Below are positions 34,865 to 44,337 of a stretch of DNA of 64,000 nt, in pieces. The DNA is taken from the NCBI GenBank assembly GCA_016124665.1, contig WGNH01000029.1, forward strand, positions 1 through 64,000. Direction: 5' to 3'. Under the pieces are notes generated by a model. It was given only the letters and a program-made list of their open reading frames with translations. It was not told the DNA's origin and made no database searches. How positions within the stretch are numbered: the first letter of the stretch is position 1; every line of letters begins with the position of its first letter. The DNA comes from Alphaproteobacteria bacterium (GTDB lineage: Bacteria > Pseudomonadota > Alphaproteobacteria > Caulobacterales > Maricaulaceae). Made by a program: the position numbers and the translations under genes.

Positions 34865-36013
34865 CTATTTCAAAACATCCTTGGCGATGATGACGCGCAT
34901 GATTTCATTGGTGCCTTCGAGGATCTGGTGGACCCGCAGATCGCGCAAAATCCGCTCGATCGGATAATCCTTCAGATAGCCATAGCCGCCATGCAGTTGC
35001 AGCGCCTGATTGACGATGTCGAAGCAGGCATCGGTCGCAAACCTTTTGGCCATGGCGCAGAGTTTCGGCGTCGAGGGGTCTTTCGCATCAATCGCGGCGG
35101 CGGCGCGGTAGAGCATCAGGCGCGAGGCTTCCAGATCGGTCGCCATATCAGCGAGTTTGAACTGGGTGACCTGGAAGCCGGAGATCGGCTTGCCGAACTG
35201 TTTACGGGATTGAACGTAGTCAGCCGCCACATCCAGCGCCTCTGCGGCTCCGCCCAGGGAGCACGCGCCGATATTCACACGGCCGCCATTCAGGCCATTC
35301 ATGGCGATCTTGAAGCCGATGCCTTCCTCGCCAAGCCGGTTGGCGGCCGGAATGCGGCAGTCCTCGAAATTCACCACGGCAGTCGGCTGGGAATTCCAGC
35401 CCAGCTTCTTTTCATTTGCGCCGAAGGACAGGCCCGGCGTGCCTTTCTCGACCACGAATGTGGAAATACCGCCCGGCCCCTCGCCGCCCGTGCGCGCCAT
35501 CACGACATAAATGTCGGATCGCCCGCCACCCGAGATAAAGGCTTTCGAGCCATTCAGCACATAATCATCGCCATCCTTGACGGCCTTGGTCCGCAGCGAG
35601 GCCGCATCGGACCCGGCTCCCGGCTCGGTCAGGCAATAGGAGGCGAAATGCTCCATCGACATCAGCGGCGGCAGGAATTTCGCCCGCTGGTCATCATCGC
35701 CCCAAGTGTCGATCATCCAGGCGCACATATTGTGGATGGAGATATAAGCGGCCGTTGAAACACACCCACGCGATAATTGTTCGAAGATCAGGGCCGCATC
35801 GAGCCGTGTCATTCCCGATCCGCCGAATGCCTCGCCGGTATAGATACCGGCAAAGCCCATTTCGGCCGCTTCACGCAGAACATCTTCGGGGAAATGCTTG
35901 CTTTCATCCCACTCCGCCGCGAACGGCTTCAGGCGGTCATCGGCGAATTTGCGCGCAGCGTCCTGTATCAGGCTCTGGTCTTCATTGAGCTCGAAGTGCA
36001 AATCAGGCTCCAT
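34865..36013 (-). CDS. Acyl-CoA dehydrogenase, probably isobutyryl-CoA dehydrogenase
   Basis: A 382-residue FAD enzyme oxidising an acyl-CoA. The core is [48 protein letters not shown] and [20 protein letters not shown]. The catalytic Glu is in [19 protein letters not shown]. Neighbourhood (hydrolase and hydroxyisobutyrate dehydrogenase) supports isobutyryl-CoA as substrate. A 64-nt gap holding the toxin-antitoxin promoter separates it from the antitoxin, which suggests the TA module interrupted an older acd-hibch-mmsB order. Confidence 0.9.
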   Translation of the reverse strand: MEPDLHFELNEDQSLIQDAARKFADDRLKPFAAEWDESKHFPEDVLREAAEMGFAGIYTGEAFGGSGMTRLDAALIFEQLSRGCVSTAAYISIHNMCAWMIDTWGDDDQRAKFLPPLMSMEHFASYCLTEPGAGSDAASLRTKAVKDGDDYVLNGSKAFISGGGRSDIYVVMARTGGEGPGGISTFVVEKGTPGLSFGANEKKLGWNSQPTAVVNFEDCRIPAANRLGEEGIGFKIAMNGLNGGRVNIGACSLGGAAEALDVAADYVQSRKQFGKPISGFQVTQFKLADMATDLEASRLMLYRAAAAIDAKDPSTPKLCAMAKRFATDACFDIVNQALQLHGGYGYLKDYPIERILRDLRVHQILEGTNEIMRVIIAKDVLK

Positions 36014-36085
36014 CCGGGTTTTGAAAAAGGCCGCGAAGGCCTAACGTGGACCATGAGATTGGGCAAGCTGCGAGGGTAGATCACG

Positions 36086-37069
36086 ATGAGCACATTTCCA
36101 GCGACACGCTTGCGCCGCTTGCGGCAGGCCGACTGGTCACGCCGCCTGGTGCAGGAAAATGTGCTGACCGTGAATGATCTGATCTGGGCGGTTGTGGTCT
36201 CGGACACCGCCGATCCGGTCCAGCCCGTGGCGGCCATGCCCGGCGTCGAACGTCTCGGGCTGAAATCCCTGGCCAATGCGGCAAAGCGCGCGGAACAATT
36301 GGGCATTCCGGCGATGGCGATTTTCCCGCACATCGACCCGGCAAAGAAAGACGCGGACGGCTCCGAAGCGCTCAATCCTGATGGCCTGGTGCCGCAGGCC
36401 ATCAAGACCATCAAGGACGCGGCCCCGAATGTCGGTGTGATCTGTGACGTTGCACTGGATCCCTTCACCACCCATGGCCATGACGGCGTTATGAAAGACG
36501 GCATCATCCTGAATGATGAAACCGTGAACCGCCTGACCCGGCAGGCCCTCATTCAGGCGCAGGCGGGTTGTGATGTGATCGCCCCGTCCGACATGATGGA
36601 TGGCCGTATCGGGGCGATCCGCGAAGCACTGGAAATGGAAGGGTTCACCGACACGATGATCCTCTCCTATGCCGCCAAATACGCGTCGGGCTTCTACGGC
36701 CCCTATCGCGAGGCCATCGGCTCCGGTGCGGTCCTGCAGGGCGACAAGAAAACCTACCAGATGGACCCTGCCAATACCGAGGAGGCCTTGCGTGAAGTCG
36801 CCATGGATCTCGAGGAAGGCGCCGACATGGTGATGGTCAAGCCCGGCCTGCCCTATCTCGACATTGTGCGCCGGATCTCGGAGACCTTCGGCGTGCCGAC
36901 CTTCGCCTTCCAGGTCTCCGGAGAATACGCCATGATCCAGGCTGCAGCCGCCAATGGCTGGATTGATGGCGACCGCGTGATGATGGAAAGTCTGACGGCC
37001 TTCAAGCGCGCCGGTGCGGCGGGGATTATCACCTATTTCGCGCCAAAAGCGGCGGAGATCCTGACCTAA
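36086..37069 (+). CDS. hemB: Delta-aminolevulinic acid dehydratase (porphobilinogen synthase)
   Basis: Condenses two 5-aminolevulinate molecules to porphobilinogen, the second step of heme synthesis. The 327-residue TIM-barrel protein has the Schiff-base Lys residues in AAKYASGFYGPYR and MVKPGLPYLDIV. In the metal-site loop VALDPFTTHGHDG the three zinc-binding Cys residues of the E. coli type are replaced by Ala/Asp, marking the magnesium-using alphaproteobacterial form. The stop overlaps that of the convergent TRIC gene. hemA is 5 kb away on the other strand. Confidence 0.95.
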   Translation: MSTFPATRLRRLRQADWSRRLVQENVLTVNDLIWAVVVSDTADPVQPVAAMPGVERLGLKSLANAAKRAEQLGIPAMAIFPHIDPAKKDADGSEALNPDGLVPQAIKTIKDAAPNVGVICDVALDPFTTHGHDGVMKDGIILNDETVNRLTRQALIQAQAGCDVIAPSDMMDGRIGAIREALEMEGFTDTMILSYAAKYASGFYGPYREAIGSGAVLQGDKKTYQMDPANTEEALREVAMDLEEGADMVMVKPGLPYLDIVRRISETFGVPTFAFQVSGEYAMIQAAAANGWIDGDRVMMESLTAFKRAGAAGIITYFAPKAAEILT

Positions 37070-37695
37070 CCCACCTTCCCGATCGGCGGCAGGGTCCAGT
37101 TGAACTGGATGGCGCAGCCGCGGATGACAAAGGCCAGCAGCGCCGCGCCTACGGCAGCGATTCCGGCCCCGATGCCGAGCGTAATGGCCAGCACATAGGC
37201 GCCCGCCCCCGCCAGCGCCGCCAATGCGTAGATCTCCGCGCGCAGGACCAGCGGCACATCATTGACGATAATATCCCGGATCAATCCGCCAAAGGCCGCG
37301 CTCATCACGCCGGTCAGCAGCGCAATCGACCAGTGCGCACCCGCGGCGAGCCCGGCCTTCGCACCGAGCACGCAAAACACCGACATGCCGATGGCATCCG
37401 CCCAAGCCAGAGCCGCCCGGCGTGTGGCCAGTGATTGCGCCCAGGGGGAGGTGTAATAGCCGATCAACGCACCGATCAGCGCCAGCCAGAGATAATCCGG
37501 CGCATCCACCCAATAGACCGGCAATTCACCCAGCAGGACATCGCGGAGCGTGCCGCCCCCCATACCCGTGACCGCACCGAGAATGGCCGCGCCGAAGGGA
37601 TCAAGCTCCTTGCGTGCCGCCAGCATACCCCCGGAAAAGGCGAACACAGTGACGCCGCTATAGTCCAGAAAAAGAAAGAGTAAATCGACGGTCAA
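37066..37695 (-). CDS. TRIC/UPF0126-family membrane protein
   Basis: A 209-residue integral membrane protein with two repeats of about three helices each. The repeat signature is AILGAVTGMGGGTLRDVLLGELP in the first half, echoed by TGVMSAAFGGLIRDIIVNDVPLVL in the second. The family (bacterial homologues of trimeric intracellular cation channels) is thought to form potassium- or glycine-conducting trimers. It has no operon partner. Confidence 0.88.
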   Translation of the reverse strand: MTVDLLFLFLDYSGVTVFAFSGGMLAARKELDPFGAAILGAVTGMGGGTLRDVLLGELPVYWVDAPDYLWLALIGALIGYYTSPWAQSLATRRAALAWADAIGMSVFCVLGAKAGLAAGAHWSIALLTGVMSAAFGGLIRDIIVNDVPLVLRAEIYALAALAGAGAYVLAITLGIGAGIAAVGAALLAFVIRGCAIQFNWTLPPIGKVG

Positions 37696-37840
37696 AGCTG
37701 CCAGCCTTTCATATTATCCAAATATACCAAATCGGCTATTTCGTTTTTGGGCTTGCCCAATCAGTCGATTCACCAACTAATCTCGCCTTGCAGCAGGTGA
37801 CGATTGCGTCATCTGACAAGCAAAACAAAGGGGGAGACTC

Positions 37841-38164
37841 ATGTCACTCGACAAAATCATCTGGGCAGTCGCGTTTCTGGCAGCCATCGTGTTTGCGTTC
37901 GTAACCTTTGAGTATGGCGCACTTATCCTTGCGCTATTGGGGCTCGCAAGCGGTTTCTTCGTCAAGGGCGATCACCGCAAGGCCCTGATACTGGCCGCCA
38001 TCTTCCTGATTGCGGGCGGCTCCACTGCATTGGGCTCCATCCCGGCGGTCGGCGAGTATCTGAACGCCATCTTCGCCAATTATGGCGCCGTTCTGGGCGC
38101 AGCCTCGCTGATGGTCATCGTCATGGCTACGGTCGAGCGCCTTATACCGGGTGCCAGCGAATAA
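37841..38164 (+). CDS. Small hypothetical membrane protein
   Basis: A 107-residue protein with three or four hydrophobic segments (residues 6-25, 28-42, 50-66, 78-98) and a short charged loop VKGDHRKA. GGGGGAGA precedes the ATG. No domain recognised. It stands alone and ends with a strong terminator that begins 22 nt after its stop. Confidence 0.7.
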   Translation: MSLDKIIWAVAFLAAIVFAFVTFEYGALILALLGLASGFFVKGDHRKALILAAIFLIAGGSTALGSIPAVGEYLNAIFANYGAVLGAASLMVIVMATVERLIPGASE

Positions 38165-38185
38165 CGACGCCGGCAACGCCTGAGC

Positions 38186-38218
38186 AAACCCCGTCCGCAC
38201 ACTGCGGGCGGGGTTTTT
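38186..38218 (+). terminator. Rho-independent terminator after the small membrane protein
   Basis: AAACCCCGTCCGC (38186-38198) and GCGGGCGGGGTTT (38204-38216) form a 13-bp stem with one G-U pair and an ACACT loop, running into five T residues (38214-38218). It abuts the stop of the convergent DUF389 gene. Confidence 0.88.
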
Positions 38219-39240
38219 CATGACCCGTCTATCGCTGATGCCAGTGCAGCATCATGGACAGTCACCTGCCAGGCCGCGACGGTCAGAATAATGATCAGCA
38301 GGGCCCACACCGCATAATTCACGAAGACTGACCGCTTGGCCGACTTGCGTTCTAGCCAGGTCCGGGGCCGGACGCCCTTGACCCGGTAGGTGAACAGCGC
38401 GGCCAGATTGACGCTGACCACATTGATCGACAGCAACAGGCCAGCCCGGGCTGCCATCATCCATTCACCATCCCCGGCATAGAGTCCCATCGCAGCGGAA
38501 GGCGGCAGCAAGGCCACCGCCACCATGACCCCGACCAGCGCGCTGGAGATTCCCGTGGAAATGGACAGCGCCGCTGCCGCGCCGGAAACAAGCGCCAGAG
38601 CAGTCGTATCCACGCCAACAATCGTCCGGGAGACCAGCTCGCCGCTCAGCGAATTGACCGGCAGGGCCATGCCGAGCGCAAAGCTGACCGCCAGTCCGAG
38701 CGCCAGCCCCGCAACCGCGGTCCGCGCCGACTTCGCCATCAGATCCAGATCGCCCAGAGCGGACGCAAACGAAAACGCCAGGATCGGTCCCAGCAGCGGG
38801 GCAATCACCATCGCCCCGATCACCGCGGCAACATTATTGGCATTGAGGCCAAGCGCCGCCACAACCGCGGACAAGGCCGTCAGAACCAGAAAGTCACGAT
38901 TCAGTTTGGCGCCGGCGGCAATGTCCTCGAACAGCTCTTCACGCAGGGCCAGCGTCCGCCGCTTCCGGCTGGTCTCGGCGTCTTCCTCCGCCTCGATCTT
39001 CGGCAGAGTGGCCTCGATCGGGATAACCACAAGCCGCCAGTCATCCGTGTCGGCCAGCAAGCCCTGGATTGCGTCAATCGCTTCCTGCCCCTCGCCCGTC
39101 TTGAAGTAGAGACGCAAAACGCGGCGGCCCCGATCATCTGCCGGTTCCAGCCGGTGATCGACCGGATTGGCCCGCAGGCAGGATTTCAGCAGTGGCTGGG
39201 TATCAACCGTTTCGGGAAAGGAGAGCTGGATCAGACGCAT
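38218..39240 (-). CDS. DUF389/TIGR00341-family membrane protein
   Basis: A 340-residue protein. A soluble N-terminal domain (residues 1-110, beginning MRLIQLSFPE) is followed by about six helices. The family core is NRDFLVLTALSAVVAALGLN, VIGAMVIAPLLGPI and VGVMVAVALLPPSAAMGLYAG. Function of the family is not established; transporter is a guess. The ATG (39240) directly follows the stop of the beta-hydroxyacid dehydrogenase gene (39241), with no gap, so the two genes are probably one transcript. Confidence 0.87.
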   Translation of the reverse strand: MRLIQLSFPETVDTQPLLKSCLRANPVDHRLEPADDRGRRVLRLYFKTGEGQEAIDAIQGLLADTDDWRLVVIPIEATLPKIEAEEDAETSRKRRTLALREELFEDIAAGAKLNRDFLVLTALSAVVAALGLNANNVAAVIGAMVIAPLLGPILAFSFASALGDLDLMAKSARTAVAGLALGLAVSFALGMALPVNSLSGELVSRTIVGVDTTALALVSGAAAALSISTGISSALVGVMVAVALLPPSAAMGLYAGDGEWMMAARAGLLLSINVVSVNLAALFTYRVKGVRPRTWLERKSAKRSVFVNYAVWALLIIILTVAAWQVTVHDAALASAIDGS

Positions 39241-40110
39241 CTAGCGCTTATCGGCGTTTTTCAATCGCGCGATCAAGCTGGAAGTATCCCACCGTCCGCC
39301 ACCCATCGCCTGGATTTCGGCGTAGAACTGGTCGACAAGCGCCGCAACCGGCAGACGCGCACCATTATTGCGCGCCTCGTCGAGCGCAATGCGAAGATCC
39401 TTTCGCATCCAGTCGGCCGCAAAACCATGCTCGAATTCACCCGCGACCATGGTCTGCCAGCGGTTTTCCATCTGCCAGGATTGCGCTGCGCCCTTGGAAA
39501 TCGCGCCGACGACTTTCTCCGCATCAAGCCCGGCCTGTTCGGCAAAATGCAGCCCTTCGGACAGCCCCTGCACCACACCGGCTATGCAGATCTGGTTGAC
39601 CATCTTGGCAAGCTGGCCCGAACCGGCCGCGCCAATCAATGTGACCGCCTTGGCATAACTTGCCATCACCGGTTCGGCATAGGCAAAAACATCCGGATCA
39701 CCGCCGCACATGATCGCCAGCTGACCCTTCTCGGCCCCGGCCTGACCGCCCGAAACCGGCGCATCGACAAAACCGATATCCCGCGCCTTGCATTCCTGAT
39801 GCAGCGCCCGCGCCAATGCCGCAGAGGCGGTTGTATGATCGACCAGGACCGAGCCCCGCTTCATCACCGGAATAATCCTCTCTGCCACGGCGCGCACATC
39901 CGGATCATCGCCCAGGCAGAGAAAGACAAAATCCGCTTCGGACACGGCATCTTCCGGTGTGACAGCGACCTTTCCCGTATGGGATTTGGCCCATTTCCGG
40001 GCCTTGTCCGCCGTCCGGTTCCAGACCGTAACCTGATGGCCCTTGCCGGCCAGATGACCGGCCATCGGGTAGCCCATCACCCCAAGCCCCAGAAATGCGC
40101 AATGAACCAT
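39241..40110 (-). CDS. NAD(P)-dependent beta-hydroxyacid dehydrogenase (second 3-hydroxyisobutyrate dehydrogenase family member)
   Basis: A 289-residue enzyme with Rossmann motif FLGLGVMGYPMAGHLAGKGH, whose ARTA-like VWNRT suggests NADP preference, substrate site DAPVSGGQAGAEKGQLAIM and catalytic Lys in GSGQLAKMVNQIC. It is a paralogue of the mmsB product but lies outside the valine cluster, so the substrate could be another beta-hydroxy acid, for example tartronate semialdehyde. A flavin reductase gene lies 24 nt upstream on the same strand. Confidence 0.88.
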   Translation of the reverse strand: MVHCAFLGLGVMGYPMAGHLAGKGHQVTVWNRTADKARKWAKSHTGKVAVTPEDAVSEADFVFLCLGDDPDVRAVAERIIPVMKRGSVLVDHTTASAALARALHQECKARDIGFVDAPVSGGQAGAEKGQLAIMCGGDPDVFAYAEPVMASYAKAVTLIGAAGSGQLAKMVNQICIAGVVQGLSEGLHFAEQAGLDAEKVVGAISKGAAQSWQMENRWQTMVAGEFEHGFAADWMRKDLRIALDEARNNGARLPVAALVDQFYAEIQAMGGGRWDTSSLIARLKNADKR

Positions 40111-40134
40111 GCTGTTCTCCCGGGGTCCTGCCCC

Positions 40135-40599
40135 CTAATCGAGCTGGCCGTACCGGCTGCGGTGAAAGGTCAGCGCCCCGGCATCCTCATTCACCGAAAT
40201 TCCCATGACCTCGCCGAGTATGATGTCATGGTCACCGCCGGGATAAACCGCATGCTGACGGCAGGCAAGGACGGCGCCTGCCCCCTCAATCACCGGAAAG
40301 CCATGTCGGTTTTCAGACCATTGTCCGTCCGGAAGGCGGTCGTTTTCGGCGCAAAACCGGGCGATATCCGCCTGCGCTTTGCCGAGAAAACAGATCGCAT
40401 AACTTTTCGCAGCAAGAAAAATATCCGCGCGGTCTGCCGACTTTGCAATCGACCACAGGACCAGAGGCGGCTTCAACGAAACGGAGGTAAACGAATTCGC
40501 CGTAATACCGTACGCTTGGCCGTCATGATACGCGGTCACGACTGTCACGCCGGTGGGATAGCGCGACATGGCCTCGCGAAATGACTGTGATGGCGACAA
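40135..40599 (-). CDS. Flavin reductase-like protein
   Basis: A 154-residue FMN-binding split-barrel protein of the HpaC/flavin reductase family. Family marks are MSRYPTGVTVVTAY at the N-terminus, GITANSFTSVSLKPPLVLWSI and the C-terminal GDHDIILGEVMGI. It reduces free flavin with NAD(P)H for a partner monooxygenase in known systems; no monooxygenase is adjacent. Operon with the next downstream gene is likely. Confidence 0.88.
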   Translation of the reverse strand: MSPSQSFREAMSRYPTGVTVVTAYHDGQAYGITANSFTSVSLKPPLVLWSIAKSADRADIFLAAKSYAICFLGKAQADIARFCAENDRLPDGQWSENRHGFPVIEGAGAVLACRQHAVYPGGDHDIILGEVMGISVNEDAGALTFHRSRYGQLD

Positions 40600-40688
40600 T
40601 TTACAATCTCCGAATCGCTTCGAAACCGGACTTTAACCGTGTTGGGACATACTCCGCCTTCAAAGAAGAACAAACAGGGTGGTGTGTG

Positions 40689-41594
40689 ATGGCTTCGGAT
40701 CAACCGATCATCATCAAGAAAATCAAGAAGGGCGGCGGCCATGGTCACCATGGCGGGGCTTGGAAAGTGGCCTATGCCGACTTCGTGACCGCAATGATGG
40801 CTTTCTTTCTGCTGATGTGGCTGATCAATACCACAACACCCGAACAGCGTCAGGGCATTGCAGATTATTTTGCGCCCGCGAGTGTCGCCCCGACCAATTC
40901 CGGTGGCGGCGGTATTCTGGCAGGCACAGCCCTTGGCGAGGATGGCGGCGGAGCCCGGGGCACCTCCTCGACCATTGAACGCCTGTCTCCGGATGCCGAG
41001 CAGGACGATCCGGACACACCCGACGAAACCCGCGAGCAGACCACGCAATCCGTCAGCGCCGATGCCATGGCTGCGGCCCGTGAACGCCGGGAGCGGGCCG
41101 AATTTGCTTCGGCCGAGATGTCTCTGCGCCAGTCCCTGCAGGAAATGCCGGAACTGGCCGAGCTGACGCGCCAGCTGATCATCGAGGAAACACCGGAGGG
41201 CTTGCGCATCCAGCTGGTCGATGAGGAAGGCCGCCCGATGTTCAACCCGGGATCCGTTCAACCCAATGACCGTGCTGTCATTCTGCTGCGGGCCGTGGCC
41301 GAAATTGCCCAGCAATTGCCAAACCGTGTTGCGATATCCGGCCACACTGATTCGGCACCGGCACCCGGCGATGCCTATTCCAACTGGGATCTGTCAGCCG
41401 ACCGTGCCAATGCCGCGCGGGCCATTCTCCAGCAAGGCGGGCTGACCGACGACCGGATCGCGGAAGTGACCGGGCGGGCCGGCTCCGAGCCGCTTTATCC
41501 GGACGATCCCTACATGCCGGGAAATCGCCGCATCTCGATCCTTTTACTGCGCGAAGCCCCGGTGATTGCCCCCGGCCATGGCCTCAATAGGTAA
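40689..41594 (+). CDS. motB: Flagellar motor protein MotB
   Basis: Stator protein that anchors the MotA/MotB proton channel to peptidoglycan. I chose the ATG at 40689 (301 residues), giving MASDQPIIIKKIKKGGGHGH. A single helix (AWKVAYADFVTAMMAFFLLMWLIN) contains the essential Asp in YADF. The plug/linker (about 65-140) is acidic, and the C-terminal OmpA-like domain carries NRVAISGHTDSAPAPG and LSADRANAARAIL. No motA is adjacent, as in Caulobacter. The upstream in-frame ATG at 40581 overlaps the divergent flavin reductase and is unlikely. Confidence 0.94.
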   Translation: MASDQPIIIKKIKKGGGHGHHGGAWKVAYADFVTAMMAFFLLMWLINTTTPEQRQGIADYFAPASVAPTNSGGGGILAGTALGEDGGGARGTSSTIERLSPDAEQDDPDTPDETREQTTQSVSADAMAAARERRERAEFASAEMSLRQSLQEMPELAELTRQLIIEETPEGLRIQLVDEEGRPMFNPGSVQPNDRAVILLRAVAEIAQQLPNRVAISGHTDSAPAPGDAYSNWDLSADRANAARAILQQGGLTDDRIAEVTGRAGSEPLYPDDPYMPGNRRISILLLREAPVIAPGHGLNR

Positions 41595-41695
41595 TCCACA
41601 GTTCACAGCAAAAAGGGCTCGCCTCACGCCGTCCTACTCATGTTAGTCTTTCCGGCCCGCCATGAAATGCGGGCGCAGGACACAGGGCGTGAGGC

Positions 41696-43525
41696 ATGCT
41701 CGATATCGTCACAGAGACATGGCAGATGTGGGCCGCCATGGCCCTCGTGGCGATTTCCATCGTCTTCTATGTCTGGGAAAAATACGCGATTGAAATCGTC
41801 TCTGCGGCCATTGTCGCAGTGGTTCTGGTCTTTTTCCAGTTTTTCCCGATTCCGGAAAACAATCCGGGTGCCGCAGAAATCCTTTCCGGTTTTGCCAACC
41901 CGGCGCTTCTGACCATCATGGCATTGCTTGTCGTCGGTCAGGGCATTTTCCAGACCGGTGCCATGGATGGTCCGACACAACGGCTATTGGCTTCCTATGA
42001 CAAGCGGCCGCTGATGACACTGCTGTCGATTTTCGTGTTTGTGTTCGTGGTCAGCGCCTTCATCAATAATACGCCGGTCGTAGTAATGTTCATTCCGATC
42101 CTTGTGGCCGTCGCGGGCCGGATGGGGGCCTCTCCCTCCAAGATCATGATCCCGCTCAGCTATGTCTGTATTCTCGCCGGCATGACGACGCTGATCGGCT
42201 CATCGACCAATCTGCTGGTCTCTGACAGCTATTCGGCATTCACCGGTGTGACTCTCGACTTCTTCGCACCCACTCAATACGGCATCGTACTGGCACTGAT
42301 CGGCGTCCTCTATGTGGCCTTCATTCTCCCGCGCCTTTTGCCGGAGCGCGCGACAATGGAGCGCGAGATCGCAGGGGGTGATGGCAAGCAATTCATAGCC
42401 CAGCTCGAAGTCACACGTGAACACCCTTTGCGCGGACAATCACCGGTCGCGGGCATGTTTCCGGACCTCCCGGATATCACGGTCCGGATGATCCAGCGCG
42501 GCGAGCACGCCATTCTGCCGCCATTTGATGATGTCAAACTGCGCGCAGGCGATCTTCTGATTGTTGCCGCAACCCGCAAAACCCTGTCCGATCTGCTGAC
42601 CTCTCGCGCCGAATATCTGCGCGGCCTCCTGCAAAGCGGGCCCGGCGGAGACGAGCCTTCACCCGGAGAGCGCCTCGGCCTGTCGGAATCTGTCATTCCG
42701 CCGGGCTCGCGCCTGATCGGCCGCACGGTTGAACAGATCGGCTTTCGCCATCTGACGGGCTGTGTGGTTCTGGGCGTACAAAGACGGTCGCGTATGATCC
42801 GCAAGAAAATGGGCGAAATCCGCATCGAAGCCGGGGATGTCCTGCTATTGTTCGGCAAGGCTGATGCTCTGCGCAATCTGCGAAATGACCGCGACCTGCT
42901 GCTGATGGCCTGGGCGACAACCGATCTGCCCGATCCGCGGCGCGCGAACTTCGCGCTCATCATTTTTGCCGGTGTGGTGATCGCCGCTGCAACAAATCTG
43001 ATGCCGATCGTTCATGCCTCCATTCTCGGTGCCGTAGCCATGATCGCCGCCGGGTGCCTGAATTCCCGGCAAGCCGCCCGCGCGATCGATATGCGGGTCT
43101 ACCTGCTGGTCGGTTCGGCCTTTGCGCTGGGCACAGCCCTGCAATCCACAGGGGCCGCGAATTTCATTGCCGGAACGGTGGTGTCGACATTCGAACCCTT
43201 CGGACCTGTAGCCCTGGTTTCGGTATTGTTCATCCTGATCGCCCTGCTCACCAATGTGCTTTCAAACAATGCCACGGCCATCCTGTTCACCCCCATCGCC
43301 ATCGGTGCGGCCAACCAGATGGGGCAGGATCCGGCCATTTTCGCCCTGACCGTCCTGTTTGCCGCCAACACCTCCTTTGCAACACCGATCGGGTATCAGA
43401 CCAATCTTCTGGTCATGGGGCCGGGGCATTATCGCTTTGCCGACTATATCAAGGCCGGGGCACCCCTTGTCATCATTCTCTGGCTGGCTTTTACCGGCAT
43501 CGCAGCATTTCATTTCGGCTTCTGA
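41696..43525 (+). CDS. SLC13-family permease with two RCK/TrkA-C domains
   Basis: A 609-residue inner-membrane transporter. The N-terminal half has about five helices including GFANPALLTIMALLVVGQGIF and ISNTPVV-like FINNTPVVVMF. Residues about 215-410 form two cytoplasmic TrkA-C domains (GEHAILPPFDDVKLRAGDLL and RIEAGDVLLLFGKADALRNL). The C-terminal half repeats the membrane fold, with LTNVLSNNATAILFTPIAIG and NTSFATPIGYQTNLLVMGPG. Members move anions such as sulfate or dicarboxylates. The substrate cannot be assigned here. Confidence 0.88.
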   Translation: MLDIVTETWQMWAAMALVAISIVFYVWEKYAIEIVSAAIVAVVLVFFQFFPIPENNPGAAEILSGFANPALLTIMALLVVGQGIFQTGAMDGPTQRLLASYDKRPLMTLLSIFVFVFVVSAFINNTPVVVMFIPILVAVAGRMGASPSKIMIPLSYVCILAGMTTLIGSSTNLLVSDSYSAFTGVTLDFFAPTQYGIVLALIGVLYVAFILPRLLPERATMEREIAGGDGKQFIAQLEVTREHPLRGQSPVAGMFPDLPDITVRMIQRGEHAILPPFDDVKLRAGDLLIVAATRKTLSDLLTSRAEYLRGLLQSGPGGDEPSPGERLGLSESVIPPGSRLIGRTVEQIGFRHLTGCVVLGVQRRSRMIRKKMGEIRIEAGDVLLLFGKADALRNLRNDRDLLLMAWATTDLPDPRRANFALIIFAGVVIAAATNLMPIVHASILGAVAMIAAGCLNSRQAARAIDMRVYLLVGSAFALGTALQSTGAANFIAGTVVSTFEPFGPVALVSVLFILIALLTNVLSNNATAILFTPIAIGAANQMGQDPAIFALTVLFAANTSFATPIGYQTNLLVMGPGHYRFADYIKAGAPLVIILWLAFTGIAAFHFGF

Positions 43526-43571
43526 ACGTGCAGTCTGAGTTCATGATGAAAGCAAGGATTCGAGCCATTCC

Positions 43572-44336
43572 GTGACGCATCCGTTCACAACCCGCCAGAT
43601 TCCCTTCTACCTGACCGCATCAGGGCCCTGCCCCTATTTGCCCGGACGGCTGGAACGCAAACTGTTTACACGTCTCGAACCCGGCGACGGCCCGGCACTG
43701 AATGACGCCCTGACACATGCCGGCTTCCGCCGCTCGCAGGCCGTGCTCTATCGCCCGGCCTGTGAAGGCTGTGATGCTTGCCGGTCTGCGCGCATTCCGG
43801 TCAACGCCTTCAGCTTTTCCCGCTCGAACCGGAAAGTCCTGAAAGCCAATGCCGATCTCAGCCGGGAGGAACAGCCCGCCCACGCCACGATGGAGCAATT
43901 CCAGTTGCTTTCCCGCTATCTCGACACCCGGCATGGCGACGGTGATATGGCGGGCATGAGCTTTGCCGATTACGTCATGATGATCGAGGACGGGGCCCAA
44001 CGCACCGATGTCGTCGAATATCGTGATGACGCCGGCACATTGCGCGCCGCCGCCCTGATCGACCGGCTGCGCGACGGCCCGTCCCTGCTTTACAGTTTCT
44101 TTGATCCGGAACAGCCGGCCCGCAGCTTCGGCAAATTCATCATACTGGATGCAGTGCGATGGTCGCAGGCACAGGGCCTGCCCTATGTCTATCTGGGCTA
44201 TTGGGTGCCGGGCAGCGAAAAAATGGCCTACAAATCGCGTTACCGTCCGTTGGAAATACTGACATCGTCAGGCTGGCGGCGGTTTGAAGACACCGAATTC
44301 GGCAGACAGACCGAAATGGATTTTGGGGGAGATTGA
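43572..44336 (+). CDS. bpt: Aspartate/glutamate leucyltransferase (Bpt)
   Basis: Transfers leucine to N-terminal Asp or Glu for ClpAP degradation (N-degron pathway). The 254-residue protein has FYLTASGPCPYLPGRLERKLF, the Cys pair ACEGCDACRSARIPV, and FGKFIILDAVRWSQAQGLPYVYLGYWVPGS. The stop is 1 nt before the next start (TRAP binding protein). This is the alphaproteobacterial Ate1-like branch. Confidence 0.94.
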   Translation: MTHPFTTRQIPFYLTASGPCPYLPGRLERKLFTRLEPGDGPALNDALTHAGFRRSQAVLYRPACEGCDACRSARIPVNAFSFSRSNRKVLKANADLSREEQPAHATMEQFQLLSRYLDTRHGDGDMAGMSFADYVMMIEDGAQRTDVVEYRDDAGTLRAAALIDRLRDGPSLLYSFFDPEQPARSFGKFIILDAVRWSQAQGLPYVYLGYWVPGSEKMAYKSRYRPLEILTSSGWRRFEDTEFGRQTEMDFGGD

Positions 44337-44337
44337 T

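Noticed and set aside
39154-40584. A 476-residue plus-strand frame
   Set aside because: Antisense to the beta-hydroxyacid dehydrogenase and flavin reductase genes; no domain, no ribosome-binding site.
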